Part shown: one piece after another, positions 45,306-55,805 of the stretch | How the letters are laid out: each line of letters starts with the position of its first letter | Numbering within the stretch: the first letter of the stretch is position 1 | NCBI GenBank assembly: GCA_963709875.1 | Contig: CAVPYB010000011.1 | Coordinates: 124,001 to 188,000, forward strand | Reading direction: 5' to 3' | Source of the DNA: JAQBDA01 sp963709875 | GTDB taxonomy: Bacteria > Chloroflexota > Anaerolineae > Anaerolineales > UBA4823 | DNA length: 64,000 nucleotides | The notes under the pieces: model-generated | Databases searched by the model: none | Told to the model about the DNA's origin: nothing | The model's input: only the letters and a program-made list of their open reading frames with translations | Position numbers and translations under genes: made by a program

Positions 45306-46236
45306 TCCGCTGCCCTCCTGGAGCAATGGCCCCGCTAAACAGGGGATCCTCGCGTTCATCGCCAAGGTGACAAAGGAAGGATCACCTGACTTTTTGCCAC
45401 AGGAAGAACGAATTGCCGTTTTCGACAACGACGGCACGCTGTGGTGTGAAAAGCCGATGTACATCCAGATGGATTTTCTCCTGCGTAAGCTGGCGGCTGC
45501 TGCCGAGGCCGATCCAGCGCTGCAAACACAGCAGCCCTGGCAGGCTGCCTGGGAAAAAGATTACGCCTGGTTTGGCAAGGTTATCACGAATCACTACCTG
45601 GGGGACGACAACGCACTGCGTGTGGTAATGGGCGGTCTTCTGACCCTGTCCGAAGACCGGGATGTGAAGGAAGTAGAGGCCAGCGCCAGGGAATTCATTT
45701 TAAACGAACACCACCCAACCCTGGGGCGGGTCTACCGTGACTGCATCTACCAGCCGATGATCGAGCTGTTACGCTACCTGGAAGCAAACGCGTTCAGCAA
45801 TTTCATCGTCTCCGGGGGCGGCCGCGATTTTATGCGCGGTTTTGCCCAGGATCTGTACGACGTCCCGCGCGAGCGGGTCATCGGCAGCACGGTGGCGTAT
45901 CGCTATGTGCCAGACGAGTGTGGCGGTGCCATTGTGCAGCGCGCCGAATTGGATGTGGTCAACGACGGTCCGGATAAGGTAGTACAGATCTGGGATGTTA
46001 CCGGCCGTCGCCCCGTCCTGGCTGCCGGCAATTCCAACGGCGACCTGGAAATGCTGGCCTTCACTGGCGGCCTATCCTTGCCTGCGCTGCGGTTGCTGGT
46101 GCTGCATGATGACGCCCAGCGCGAGTTCGACTATGTAGCTGGCGCCGAGAAGGCCCTGGAGGCGGCGCAAACGCATGGCTGGACCATCGTCAGCATGCAG
46201 CGCGACTGGGACACCATCTTCCCCTCAGCAAAGTGA
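45286..46236 (+). CDS. HAD-superfamily hydrolase
   Basis: 316 residues from the ATG giving MTSTVADPL. Motif I is AVFDNDGTLW (both nucleophile and acid Asp), motif II is FIVSGGGRDFM, and motif IV is AAGNSNGDLEMLAF. The arrangement is that of phosphoserine phosphatase-like HADs. The substrate is unknown. Overlaps the preceding gene, implying coupled expression. Confidence 0.85.
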   Translation: MTSTVADPLPSWSNGPAKQGILAFIAKVTKEGSPDFLPQEERIAVFDNDGTLWCEKPMYIQMDFLLRKLAAAAEADPALQTQQPWQAAWEKDYAWFGKVITNHYLGDDNALRVVMGGLLTLSEDRDVKEVEASAREFILNEHHPTLGRVYRDCIYQPMIELLRYLEANAFSNFIVSGGGRDFMRGFAQDLYDVPRERVIGSTVAYRYVPDECGGAIVQRAELDVVNDGPDKVVQIWDVTGRRPVLAAGNSNGDLEMLAFTGGLSLPALRLLVLHDDAQREFDYVAGAEKALEAAQTHGWTIVSMQRDWDTIFPSAK

Positions 46237-46328
46237 GCTTGATCATCACCGCTGGCGAGTTGGGCAAACTTGAATTATCTTACAACAAACAACAATTATT
46301 AGACAATATACAAACAGGAGAAAAACTT

Positions 46329-46875
46329 GTGAGGAGACAAAGATCCCAACAACGACAAGAAGAACGGCAGGTCTTTGGCCGCGGCGGAACCGCCACCCGC
46401 TACAAGATGCGCGAAAAGCTAGTTTCCTTCGGCAATGATTTCTGGATCGAGGACGAGAACGGTCGGCGCGCCTTCAAGGTCGACGGCAAGATGCTGCGCG
46501 TGCGCGACACCCTCTTCTTCGAGGATGTGAAGGGCACAGAGCTGTGCAAAATCCAACAGCGGCTGTTGACCATCCGGGACACCATGAGCATTGAAGGCCC
46601 CAAGGGCGAAACCCTGGCCACGGTCAAGAAGGCGCTGATCACCCCACTGCCGCGACCGCTGGACGGTTAAGGTTGGCAATAGCCCTGATCTGCAGGTGCA
46701 GGGCAATATCCTCAACCACCAGTACACCATCGGCGAGGGCAGCAGCAAGATCGCTGAGGTGTCCAAGCGCTGGTTCCGGCTGGCTGACACCTATGGCGTG
46801 CTGGTCGAACCCAATCAGAATGACATCGTCATCCTGGCGGTTACGGTAGCCATCGACATGATGGCGCATCCGTAA
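46329..46875 (+). pseudogene. LURP-one-related protein, one frameshift
   Basis: GTG start after AGGAG. The first frame (RYKMREKLVSFGNDFWIEDENG, FKVDGKMLRVRDTLFFED) is interrupted near 46651 by one extra C. The second frame completes the barrel with RWTVKVGNSPDLQVQGN and ends VAIDMMAHP at 46875. Joined length is 181 residues, normal for this tubby-like fold. Function unknown; these proteins may bind lipids. One-base lesion in a CC context. Confidence 0.82.
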
Positions 46876-46879
46876 GTCG

Positions 46880-47029
46880 CGACCATCGGCTCAGGGGCAA
46901 CGCCAGATTATCTCCGCCTGTTAGGCCAACAGGAGCCATCCTTCGAGCAGACGTGGAGACCGGACGATATTGGAATGCTTTCGGAGAATAGGACTGCATA
47001 TTGGAATTGGGTTAGTACCGCCGATTGAG
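46880..47029 (+). pseudogene. C-terminal fragment of a DUF1254/DUF1214 gene
   Basis: In one frame the segment reads ATPDYLRLLGQQEPSFEQTW followed by RPDDIGML and a stop at 47027-47029. This matches the end of the intact DUF1214 domain at 54321-55718, RLYGPLEPFFDQTWKPDDI. Nothing of the remaining gene is present. It is a relic of a second DUF1254 gene, located after a sulfatase as in the intact block. Confidence 0.7.
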
Positions 47030-47191
47030 AAAGTGAAGTGGCAGAAGATACTCACATTTCTGCTTGCAGTCTGTTTGCTGTTTATCATTAACTTTAAGTT
47101 GGTGGGTAACGCTCATCTTTCCGGTATGGATAATGATGATCAGTATTGAAACCCTGTAATTAAATAGTCTTCGTCCATGGAAAGGCTTTAG

Positions 47192-48904
47192 ATGCACACT
47201 AATATCATCGATATCGCTAAGCGGCGCTGGCGCATCCGTCGCAAGAACCTTACGGCCGACCTGGTCGCCGGTTTAACCACCGCGGTATCCAGCATACCCG
47301 ATAGTATGGCTTCTGCTCTGCTGGCAGGGATTAATCCATTGGCGGGGCTTTATACCATGATCATCGCCACACCAATTGGGGCGTTGTTTACCAGCTCAGA
47401 GATGATGCACATATCCACCACCAGTGCATTATCGCTTGCCGTGGCAAGCTCCCTGGTTGGAATGTCGCCAGATACGAAGTTGCAGGCTGTGTTCATGCTG
47501 GCCCTCATGGTCGGGGTTATCCAGATCACCTTGGGCTTGCTTAAGATGGGCTACTTGGTGCGGTTTGTGCCTTTTTCTGTTATGACTGGCTTCTTAAACG
47601 GCGTTGCGCTCTTGATCATCTTAAGCCAGCTCGGCGATCTTACCGGTTATTCGAGCAAATTTTCCAACCGGGTTATCCAGGCAATGGATACGGCAATAAA
47701 CTATACCCAAATCGTCCCACCAATATTTGCTGTAGGATTGACAACCGTGATTCTGATCCTCCTTCTTAATAGAAGCAGGAAAACGAAACCGTATTCCTTG
47801 ATATTGGCGATGTTTGCAGCTTCAACTCTCGCTGCATTGCCAGGGTTTGATCTGGTGCCAACAGTTGGGGATGTGACCGATGTGCCGAGCGTCTTGCCTC
47901 GTTTCAATCTCCCCGATTTCTCATTGCTCTTGGCCTTGATCGTACCGGCTTTTGCCATCAGCATCATCGGTTTGGTCCAAGGGGCAGGGATTTCCCAGGG
48001 ATACCCAAATCCAGACGGGAAGTTCCCTGACCCGTCAGGGGATTTCTTTGGACAGGGCGTTGCCAATCTGGCAGCAAGTTTTTTCAGTGGAATGCCTTCG
48101 GGTGGGTCACTCTCCGGTACGGCTTTGGTTGTCAGTTCAGGCGCGAGGACGCGCTGGGCGAATATCTTTGTCGGGATCCTGATCGCCGTCATCATACTGC
48201 TCTTCTCTCAAGTGGTAGAGCTGATCGCTATGCCAGCGCTTGCTGGGCTTCTGATCGTGATCGGTTTTCAAACAATTAAACCCACCGACATCATGACGGT
48301 TTGGCAAACCGGTTTAACTCCTCGAGTCGTAATGTTGATTACTTTTGTAGGGACACTGATCATGCCTTTGCAATTTGCAGTGCTTCTGGGCGTGGCAATA
48401 TCCATCGTACTCTACATATCTCAGCAAGCGAACCGTATAAAGTTGGTTGAAATAGTCCCTCAAGAAGGTGCCTTTCCAATCGAAAGACCGGCTCCAAGTC
48501 AGTTACTGAGCTACGAAATCACCATGCTGTACCCGTATGGCAGCTTGTTTTATGCCGCCGCCAAGACATTGGAAGAAAATCTGCCCACTGCTGAAGAATC
48601 CCAGAAAGCTGTGGTTATCTTCCTCCTACGCGGCTATGACGAATTCGGCAGCACAATGATTGGCGTGCTGGACCGATATATACGCACTGTTCAAGACCAT
48701 GGAGGGAAAGTGATATTAGCCGGTCTCGGTGAGGGCGTTCTCTCCCAATTAGAGCGCACAGGATTACTCGAGCTGATTGGGATGGATAATATTTTTATGG
48801 CGCAAACAGAATTTGGAATCGCTGCTAACCAGGCTTATGAGTCTGCTCAGAATTGGCTGGAGGCAGTAGATCAACATGGTGAACCGATTAAGAACGAATT
48901 ATGA
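47192..48904 (+). CDS. SulP-family sulfate/anion permease with STAS domain
   Basis: 570 residues. Ten to twelve membrane helices (residues 25-410) with the SulP signature stretch AGLTTAVSSIPDSMASALLAGINPLAGLY, and a C-terminal STAS domain (about 435-555, VVIFLLRGYDEFGSTMIGVLDRYI). SulP proteins import sulfate, bicarbonate or other anions. Placed between two sulfatase blocks, it fits transport of sulfate, although the direction and ion are inferred. Frame intact. Confidence 0.92.
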   Translation: MHTNIIDIAKRRWRIRRKNLTADLVAGLTTAVSSIPDSMASALLAGINPLAGLYTMIIATPIGALFTSSEMMHISTTSALSLAVASSLVGMSPDTKLQAVFMLALMVGVIQITLGLLKMGYLVRFVPFSVMTGFLNGVALLIILSQLGDLTGYSSKFSNRVIQAMDTAINYTQIVPPIFAVGLTTVILILLLNRSRKTKPYSLILAMFAASTLAALPGFDLVPTVGDVTDVPSVLPRFNLPDFSLLLALIVPAFAISIIGLVQGAGISQGYPNPDGKFPDPSGDFFGQGVANLAASFFSGMPSGGSLSGTALVVSSGARTRWANIFVGILIAVIILLFSQVVELIAMPALAGLLIVIGFQTIKPTDIMTVWQTGLTPRVVMLITFVGTLIMPLQFAVLLGVAISIVLYISQQANRIKLVEIVPQEGAFPIERPAPSQLLSYEITMLYPYGSLFYAAAKTLEENLPTAEESQKAVVIFLLRGYDEFGSTMIGVLDRYIRTVQDHGGKVILAGLGEGVLSQLERTGLLELIGMDNIFMAQTEFGIAANQAYESAQNWLEAVDQHGEPIKNEL

Positions 48905-49030
48905 GATTCCATCCTGTAGCAGTTTTCTTTGACAAGGAGGTGTTCCGCAAGACTTTGATTATAGAGATGTCTTTCTATTTGTCACCTATCTCATAAAAAA
49001 CATTCACAGTTGATTTATTTGGAGGATCAA

Positions 49031-51435
49031 ATGTTAGCAAAGAACCAAAAAAATATCTATCATCTACTCAGCCTTCTCATTGGAATAAGCCTTCTGCTTG
49101 GAGCGTGTTCGTCTCCAGCTCCGAGCCCTGCGCCGACAGAGACCGCCGCACCCCCCACCGCTATGCCGGCTGTACCGACAGAAGCCCCACAGCTTTTGGA
49201 CCCCATCACTCAGGAACAATTGGTTGGTGCAATTTGGCAGTGGGTTGGCGGGAGAGAGCCGATGTCGTCCCCGCCATTCCAAGTGCCAGAGCCACAGAAG
49301 TACACCCTAACCTTCAACCAAGATGGCTCGCTTTTCGTCCAGGCAGACTGCAACACCTCGCGGCACTTATGAGCTTTCTGGCGACCAACTCACCATCACC
49401 CTCGGGGCAACAACGCTGGTGGCGTGTGAGGTGGAACTCCCTGTCTGATCATTTCATGGCTAACCTTGGAAATGCAGCCCAGGTGGGCAGCGGGTTTGGC
49501 AACCTGGTGATCGTCCTCGCAGATGAGGCGGGTGAGATGTACTTCAATCGCACCGCTGTGCCTGAACAGGCTACCAACCTGGAGCCGATCTCTCAGGAAG
49601 ATATGATCGACATCCTGTGGCAGTGGACAAACCTGGAAGAGCCAGCTCCGGCACCGGGTATTGGCGTGGGTGACCCCTCGCTCTACGATATTGTCTTCCG
49701 GGCGGACGGCACCTACAGCGCCAAAGCCGACTGCAACCGTTTGAACGGCACCTACACGATGAACGGGTCGCAGCTGACAATCAATCCCGGGATCACCACG
49801 CTTGCGGCTTGCGAGCCAGAGTCTATGTCCGACCAGTATCTGAGCTTGCTGTGGAGCGTGACCGGTGTTGGAGAGAACGAAGGGCTGCTGGTATTGCTCC
49901 TGGATGATGGTTCGTCGGCGATGTCTTTCGTCAACGCGGGTCCATCCCCTGTAGCAACGACACCCCCCAGCATCGAGGGCGATCCGGCATTGGTCCTGGG
50001 CACGCCCAATGGTGTGGAAAACTTCGACAACACCAACAACTGGACCAATTTTGACAGCGCCTGTTTCACATCTCAGATCACGGGCGGGCAGTTTGTGATG
50101 ACCGCCAATGGGGTGCCGGAGTTTTCCTGCTGGGAGGTCTCCTGGCCACAGCTGGACAATTTCTACATCGAGACGTCCCAGATCATGCCCCAGACCTGCG
50201 AGTCGCAGGACCGCTTTGGAATGCTCTTCCGTGCCCCGGATAACAACCGTGGCTACCTGTATGGATTTAATTGTGCGGGGCAATACAGCCTGACCGTCTG
50301 GGATGGGCAGGCAACTACCACCCTGGTGGAGCCTACATCCAGTGCAGCCATCCTAGCCACGCCTGGGGCAATGAACCGCATGGGTCTGCTGGCATTTGGC
50401 GAGAACATCTCGTTGTATGTTAACGGGGTGTACCTGGAAACGGTAACCGATTACACATACCTGGAAGAGGGCAAGATCGGCTACTTCGTGCGCGCCGCCA
50501 CAGAAAATCCGTTCACGGTGAGCTACGACCAGCTGCGGGTGTGGGTGCTGGAGGATGAGTTCTACCCGCCGACGGTAGCAGCGCCGCTACCACCGGTTGA
50601 TATCCCTGAACCGCCCTCGAACGTTCCAACTGGGCAAGCTAACGTCAACGTAAACGTTCGCACCGGTCCGAGCACGCTCTTCCCAGTGCTGGGCACCGCA
50701 CAGCAGGGCGACACCGGCGAAATTCTGGGGATCAATCCGGATGGAACCTGGTATGCTGTCAGCGTCCCCACGACCATGGTCGGAACGGGTGTAGCCTGGG
50801 TCTCTGCCCAATTTGTCACCCTGTCCAACCCGACCGGACAGCCGCTGCCGGTGGTCACCCCGCCGCTGCTGCCAACCACAGTGAATTTCCCTCCGCCGGC
50901 AACCAATGCCCCGCAGGTGGTGATGCGCGAGCCCGCCACACTGAGGAGTGGACCAACTCTGGAGTTCCCGGTGATGGGTGTGGCGCCTAATGGTGCCCGC
51001 GCCGAAGTGGTCGGTGAGAGCGAAGACCGAGAATGGTGGGCGATCCGTGTTCCAACCACCCTATCCAGCGACGGGACTGGCTGGGTGTTCAAGGCATACA
51101 CCTCTGCCAGCAGCATCAGCGGAGTGCCTGTGCTTCGAACACCGAATCTGCCGAACAATATCACACCCGCGGTTCCGGCATCGGGGGCGCCTTCTCTGAT
51201 CACGATCGAACCGCTCAACGTGCGCAGAGGACCTGGGAATGAGTATTCCAGCCTGGGCCAGGTGGCGCGTGGCTCAGTGATGGCGGTCGTAGGAGTCAGC
51301 CCGGATCGGGAACACTTTGTGGTGAACATTCCGACAACGTTTGATGCCAGCGGTCAGGGCTGGGTGCCGGCACGCTTTGTCAATGCCCAGAACGTGAGCA
51401 ACGTGCCTGTCATCCAGCCGCCGCCGGTGCGCTAG
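49031..51435 (+). pseudogene. META-META-SH3b lipoprotein, two frameshifts
   Basis: Starts at an ATG with GGAGG. A lipoprotein signal ends LLLGAC. The first META domain (YTLTFNQDGSLFVQADCN) is broken near 49355 and again near 49442; reading all three frames restores GTYELSGDQLTITLGATTL and MANLGNAAQVGSGFGNLV. The rest is intact: a second META (ADCNRLNGTYTMNGSQLTI), a laminin-G-like region (residues ~300-460), and three SH3b repeats (VNVRTGPSTLFPVLG, TLRSGPTLEFPVMG, NVRRGPGNEYSSLG). About 800 residues. SH3b modules suggest binding to cell wall or glycan. The lesions lie in the first META only. Confidence 0.82.
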
Positions 51436-51499
51436 GTCAGCACGCTTTGATGGAGGGCTGGGGAGAGATCGCCAGCCTTCCTGCTCTTGTGCATGGTGA

Positions 51500-51829
51500 A
51501 TGGTTAAGGTGCGAGAACGCTTTATCACCCATAGGATCATCTTCTTTGGCATGGTTGCCATCCTGGCGTTCCTGGCATTGATTCTTGTCTGGCATTTCAC
51601 CAGGTCGATATTGCTGGAGGTGGCTTTGGTGATTATCCTGAAGCCAGTCTACAATTGGATTTTGCACAGACAGTGGATCGGTGGAAGAGAATCACGCGCC
51701 ACGGCGCTGACAATCCTGGTTTTCATCCTGATTAATCAATTAATAAAGATTGAACGGGAGTGGAGCATCATGGTCTCGAAGCTCCGATCCCCTGTGCTAG
51801 ATCCCGGGATGCCAGCGCACTTATATTGA
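51500..51829 (+). pseudogene. N-terminal remnant of an AI-2E family permease
   Basis: The first ~75 residues (THRIIFFGMVAILAFLALILV, ALVIILKPVYNWIL, ESRATALTILVFI) look like the N-terminal two helices of AI-2E/PerM transporters. The following residues are unrelated and the frame stops at 109 codons, against about 350 in the family. Interpreted as a deletion remnant; the family call is by eye. Confidence 0.45.
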
Positions 51830-51883
51830 TCGTATGGTGCAAGCTGGTGCAATTAACATAAAACCTACGAGGAGGCAATAATC

Positions 51884-54238
51884 ATGACTCTAAAAGAATA
51901 CAAACCCGGAACTACCTTCAACGGTGTTGTCGGGCGTACGTTCGACACCTCTAAGCAAGCATGGCCAGAGCCAAAGCGTGCCAGAACAGACGCTCCTAAC
52001 GTACTGTTCATCGTCCTTGATGATGTCGGTTTTGGGCAACTCGGCTGCTACGGCAGCCCGATCCAGACCCCGAACATGGATGCCCTGGCGCAAAACGGTC
52101 TGCGCTACAACAACATGCACACCACAGCGCTATGCTCACCCACGCGCGCCTGCATCCTGACCGGGCGCAACCACCACTCCAACGCCATGGCATGTATCAC
52201 CGAGGGCTCGACCGGTTTTCCCGGTTACAACGCCAATATCCCCTTCGAGAACGGTTTCCTCTCGGAAATCCTGCTGGAGAATGGTTACAACACCTATGCC
52301 GTTGGTAAATGGCACCTGACCCCAGCCGACCAGATTTCGGCTGCAGGGCCGTATGACCGCTGGCCGTTGGGACGCGGTTTCGAGCGTTACTACGGTTTCA
52401 TGGGCGGCGAGACCCACCAGTATTACCCCGAGCTGGTTTATGACAACCACCAGGTGGAGCCTCCCAAGACACCCGAAGAGGGCTACCACCTCACCGAGGA
52501 CCTGGTGGACAAAGCGATCAGCTTCATCGCCGACGCCAAGCAAGTGGCGCCTGATAAACCCTTCTTCATGTATTTTGCTCCCGGCGCTATGCATGCCCCC
52601 CATCATGTGCGCAAAGAATGGTCCGATAAGTACGAGGGCAAGTTTGACGAGGGCTGGGAGGTTTACCGCGAGAAGACCTTTGCCCGCCAGAAAGAGATGG
52701 GCCTCGTTCCTGCGGAGGCTGAGCTTTCCCGGCATGATCCGGATGTCCCCGATTGGGAAGGGCTTTCGGCTGAAGAGAAACGGCTGTATGCCCACATGAT
52801 GGAGGTCTTCGCCGGTTTCCTGGAGCACACCGACTTCCACATGGGCCGGCTGTTCGACTTCCTGAAATCCATCGGCGAGTTCGACAACACCCTGATCATG
52901 CTGATCTCGGACAACGGCGCCTCCTCCGAAGGCGGACCGACCGGTTCGGTCAATGAAAACCTGTTCTTCAATCAGGTAATGGAAGATCTGCAGACCAACC
53001 TGGACCATATCGATGAGCTAGGCGGCCCCACCACTTTCAACCACTATCCCTGGGGCTGGACCTGGGCGGGTAACACGCCCTTCCGCCGCTGGAAGCGCGA
53101 GACCTATAGGGGTGGCATCTGTGACCCCTTCATCGTGCACTTCCCCAATGGCTTCAAAACCCGGGGTGAAGTGCGCACTCAGTATGCGCATGCCATCGAC
53201 ATGATGCCCACGGTGCTGGATCTTGTGGGGATCGAGCCGCCGGCCAACATCAAGGGTGTCACCCAATCCCCGATTGAAGGGGTCAGCTTTGCGCAGGCGC
53301 TCGATGATGCCGGGGCGGAGGGCAAGCACCACACCCAGTACTTTGAGATGCTCGGTCACCGGTCCATCTATCACAACGGTTGGCGGGCGGTCTGTCCCTG
53401 GCCCGGGCCGTCCTTCAGCGAGGCGGGCACCGGCTTTGGCAATCCCATCCCAGCCGAGAGACTGACGGAGCTGGATGCCAAAGGCTGGGAACTTTACCAA
53501 GTAGCTGAAGATTTTGCCGAGAACCATAACATCGCCGAAGGGAACCGCGCCAAGCTGATCGAGATGATCGCGACCTGGTATGTTGAAGCTGGCAAATATC
53601 ATGTCCTGCCAGTAGACGGCCGCGGTATGCCGCGCATGCTTGACGAGCGCCCGCAGATTACCAAAGACCGCAAGCGCTATACCTTCTACCCGCACACGCA
53701 GGCCGTGCCTGATAACGCCGGCCCGCGCCTGCTCAACCGCACCCACAGCATCACCGCCGATGTGGAGATTCCCGACGGCGGAGCAGAGGGTGCGCTGGTC
53801 TCCTTTGGAGGCGTGGATGGCGGTTACTGTCTGTATGTCCAGAACAACCGGCTGCAGTACGTCCAAAACTATGTGGCCCGCGATTATCTGCATGTTGAGA
53901 GCACGGTCCCGGTCCCGGCTGGGCATCACGAGCTGCGCTTCGAATTCGAAGTGACTGGTGCGCCGGACTTTGCCAATGGGAAAGGTACTCCCGGACGTGC
54001 CCAGCTCTATATCGATAGCAAGCTTGTCGGTCAGGCTGATTTCGCCCACACAACGCCCTTCAGCCTGGGCCTGACAGGAGGTATCACCGTCGGCGCGGAT
54101 CCCGGTGCGCCGGTGGCGCCCTTCTACGGGACGCCCTTCGAGTTCACCGGCACGCTTCACAGCGTGACCTTCGACGTCAGTGGCGATGTGATCGCAGACA
54201 GCGAAGCCGAGATGCGTATGATTATGGCGCGGCAATGA
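51884..54238 (+). CDS. Arylsulfatase, CSPTR type
   Basis: 784 residues, no signal peptide. FIVLDDVGFGQLGCYG gives the metal Asp pair, TALCSPTRACILTGRN is the canonical formylglycine motif, VGKWHLTP is the second loop and MLISDNGAS holds the Asp-Asn metal ligands. A ~200-residue C-terminal beta-sandwich (from about 590) follows, as in large arylsulfatases. It hydrolyses sulfate monoesters of unknown alcohols. It is separated from the DUF1254 gene by a hairpin terminator. The large size distinguishes it from sulfatase 1. Confidence 0.94.
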   Translation: MTLKEYKPGTTFNGVVGRTFDTSKQAWPEPKRARTDAPNVLFIVLDDVGFGQLGCYGSPIQTPNMDALAQNGLRYNNMHTTALCSPTRACILTGRNHHSNAMACITEGSTGFPGYNANIPFENGFLSEILLENGYNTYAVGKWHLTPADQISAAGPYDRWPLGRGFERYYGFMGGETHQYYPELVYDNHQVEPPKTPEEGYHLTEDLVDKAISFIADAKQVAPDKPFFMYFAPGAMHAPHHVRKEWSDKYEGKFDEGWEVYREKTFARQKEMGLVPAEAELSRHDPDVPDWEGLSAEEKRLYAHMMEVFAGFLEHTDFHMGRLFDFLKSIGEFDNTLIMLISDNGASSEGGPTGSVNENLFFNQVMEDLQTNLDHIDELGGPTTFNHYPWGWTWAGNTPFRRWKRETYRGGICDPFIVHFPNGFKTRGEVRTQYAHAIDMMPTVLDLVGIEPPANIKGVTQSPIEGVSFAQALDDAGAEGKHHTQYFEMLGHRSIYHNGWRAVCPWPGPSFSEAGTGFGNPIPAERLTELDAKGWELYQVAEDFAENHNIAEGNRAKLIEMIATWYVEAGKYHVLPVDGRGMPRMLDERPQITKDRKRYTFYPHTQAVPDNAGPRLLNRTHSITADVEIPDGGAEGALVSFGGVDGGYCLYVQNNRLQYVQNYVARDYLHVESTVPVPAGHHELRFEFEVTGAPDFANGKGTPGRAQLYIDSKLVGQADFAHTTPFSLGLTGGITVGADPGAPVAPFYGTPFEFTGTLHSVTFDVSGDVIADSEAEMRMIMARQ

Positions 54239-54264
54239 AATTGCCACAGCAGTAAATAACTTAG

Positions 54265-54293
54265 GGGGTGCTGTCGTTGAATGACAGCACCCC
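54265..54293 (+). terminator. Perfect 11-bp hairpin after sulfatase 2
   Basis: GGGGTGCTGTC (54265-54275) and GACAGCACCCC (54283-54293) pair around a 7-base loop, 27 bp past the sulfatase stop. No T-tract follows. Confidence 0.7.
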
Positions 54294-54320
54294 GATAAAG
54301 GTCAAGAAAAGGAGAAAAAC

Positions 54321-55718
54321 ATGAATACAGAAAAACTAACCACACCGATTGGCGATTTTGAATTCGTACTGGATGGGTATCCCACCAAAGAGACCGCCCA
54401 AAAGCTGTTCGATGCGCTTGATTTTCAGCGTGCCTGCCAGGCCTACCTTGACTTTATGCCGGCCATGTCGATGTATTCCCTGCTTGAGGGACAGGAAAAA
54501 GGCTGGGGGTGTAAGGAATGTTCCGACCTGGCTGTGGCCGCCGATTTACTGGACTCCACCCCACTGGTTTTGACCGGCAATACAGAAAGCGTTTATTTTG
54601 CCGGTAATGTTGACCTCAAGAAAGATGGCCCCACGGTGGTTGAAATCCCCCCGCAGGTTTTGGGCATGGCCAACGATGCATATTTCCGCTATATTGTCGA
54701 TTTTGGCATGGTGGGGCCGGATAAAGGACACGGGGGCAAATACCTGCTGCTGCCGCCGGATTATGAAGGCGAAGTCCCCGAAGGTTATTTCGTCGCCCGT
54801 TCGCGCACCTACAAGGTATGGATCATGGCACGCGCCAGCCAACAAATCAGTGGAATGGGCGAGCAAGCCCTACAGTGGTACAGGGATCATTGTGCGGTCT
54901 ATCCGTTAAAGGATGGCCCCAGAAAGCCCAATATCATCAATGGCAGCGGTTTAGCGGCAGATACCACCCACCCCAATGATTTCCAGTACTTTGTCAATCT
55001 CGATAAGATGATCCAATACGAACCCACAGAGGCCTTTAGCGCGGAACAATTGGGGTTGTTAAGAGCGCTGGGCATCGAGAAGGGCAAGCAGTTTGCCCCC
55101 GATGAGCGCCTGCGGAAGATTCTCGACACCGCCGCCAAAACGGGTTTTGGCATAGCCCGGGCGATTGCCTATCAATCGCGCGAACCAGACGTCAAGGTGT
55201 ACCCGGATCGGAATTGGGAATATATCTTTGTGGGCGGCAGCCATGAGTTCTTGAAGAACGGCGTCCGAAACCTGGATGCCAGAACGCTCTTCCACTTCAC
55301 CGCCGTTTGCGTGACCCCGGCTATGGTCAACAAAATCGTGGGCGCCGGGTCTCAGTATCTGGGTGCCTATGTCGATGGGGATGGCGATTATCTAGATGGC
55401 GGCCAAACCTATAAGCTTCATCTGCCACCAAATATTCCCATCAACAACTTCTGGTCGGTGACGTTATACGATCCCAAGACGCGCTCGCTGCTGCAAAACG
55501 GCATGCCCAAGCCCAGCGTCAATAGCTTTGACGGGCCTGAACAGAATGATGACGGTTCTTACGATGTCTTCTTTGGTCCGGAAGCGCCTGCTGGAAAAGA
55601 AAAGAACTGGATCAAAACCGTTCCCGGTAAGGGTTGGTTTACCTACATCCGACTGTACGGGCCGCTGGAGCCCTTCTTTGACCAGACCTGGAAGCCGGAC
55701 GATATTGTGAAAATTTAG
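54321..55718 (+). CDS. DUF1254/DUF1214-domain protein
   Basis: 465 residues, no signal peptide. DUF1254 spans about 40-170 (PLVLTGNTESVYFAGNVDL). The C-terminal DUF1214 contains PINNFWSVTLYDPKTRSLLQN and KGWFTYIRLYGPLEPFFDQTWKPDDI. The molecular role is unknown; members are often near sulfatases and hydrolases. AGGAG precedes the ATG. It is the intact counterpart of the remnant at 46880. Confidence 0.88.
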   Translation: MNTEKLTTPIGDFEFVLDGYPTKETAQKLFDALDFQRACQAYLDFMPAMSMYSLLEGQEKGWGCKECSDLAVAADLLDSTPLVLTGNTESVYFAGNVDLKKDGPTVVEIPPQVLGMANDAYFRYIVDFGMVGPDKGHGGKYLLLPPDYEGEVPEGYFVARSRTYKVWIMARASQQISGMGEQALQWYRDHCAVYPLKDGPRKPNIINGSGLAADTTHPNDFQYFVNLDKMIQYEPTEAFSAEQLGLLRALGIEKGKQFAPDERLRKILDTAAKTGFGIARAIAYQSREPDVKVYPDRNWEYIFVGGSHEFLKNGVRNLDARTLFHFTAVCVTPAMVNKIVGAGSQYLGAYVDGDGDYLDGGQTYKLHLPPNIPINNFWSVTLYDPKTRSLLQNGMPKPSVNSFDGPEQNDDGSYDVFFGPEAPAGKEKNWIKTVPGKGWFTYIRLYGPLEPFFDQTWKPDDIVKI

Positions 55719-55805
55719 GTTCATAGAGAGCCATGTGCAGCGATTTGCTAAGGCAGATCACGCTGTGCCTGGCAATCCACCAAAGAAAGGAGCTTGGGGA
55801 TCGCA

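Noticed and set aside
42182..55718. A classical polysaccharide-utilisation locus
   Set aside because: No SusC/SusD pair, glycoside hydrolase or sugar ABC importer is present; the sulfatases also lack export signals.
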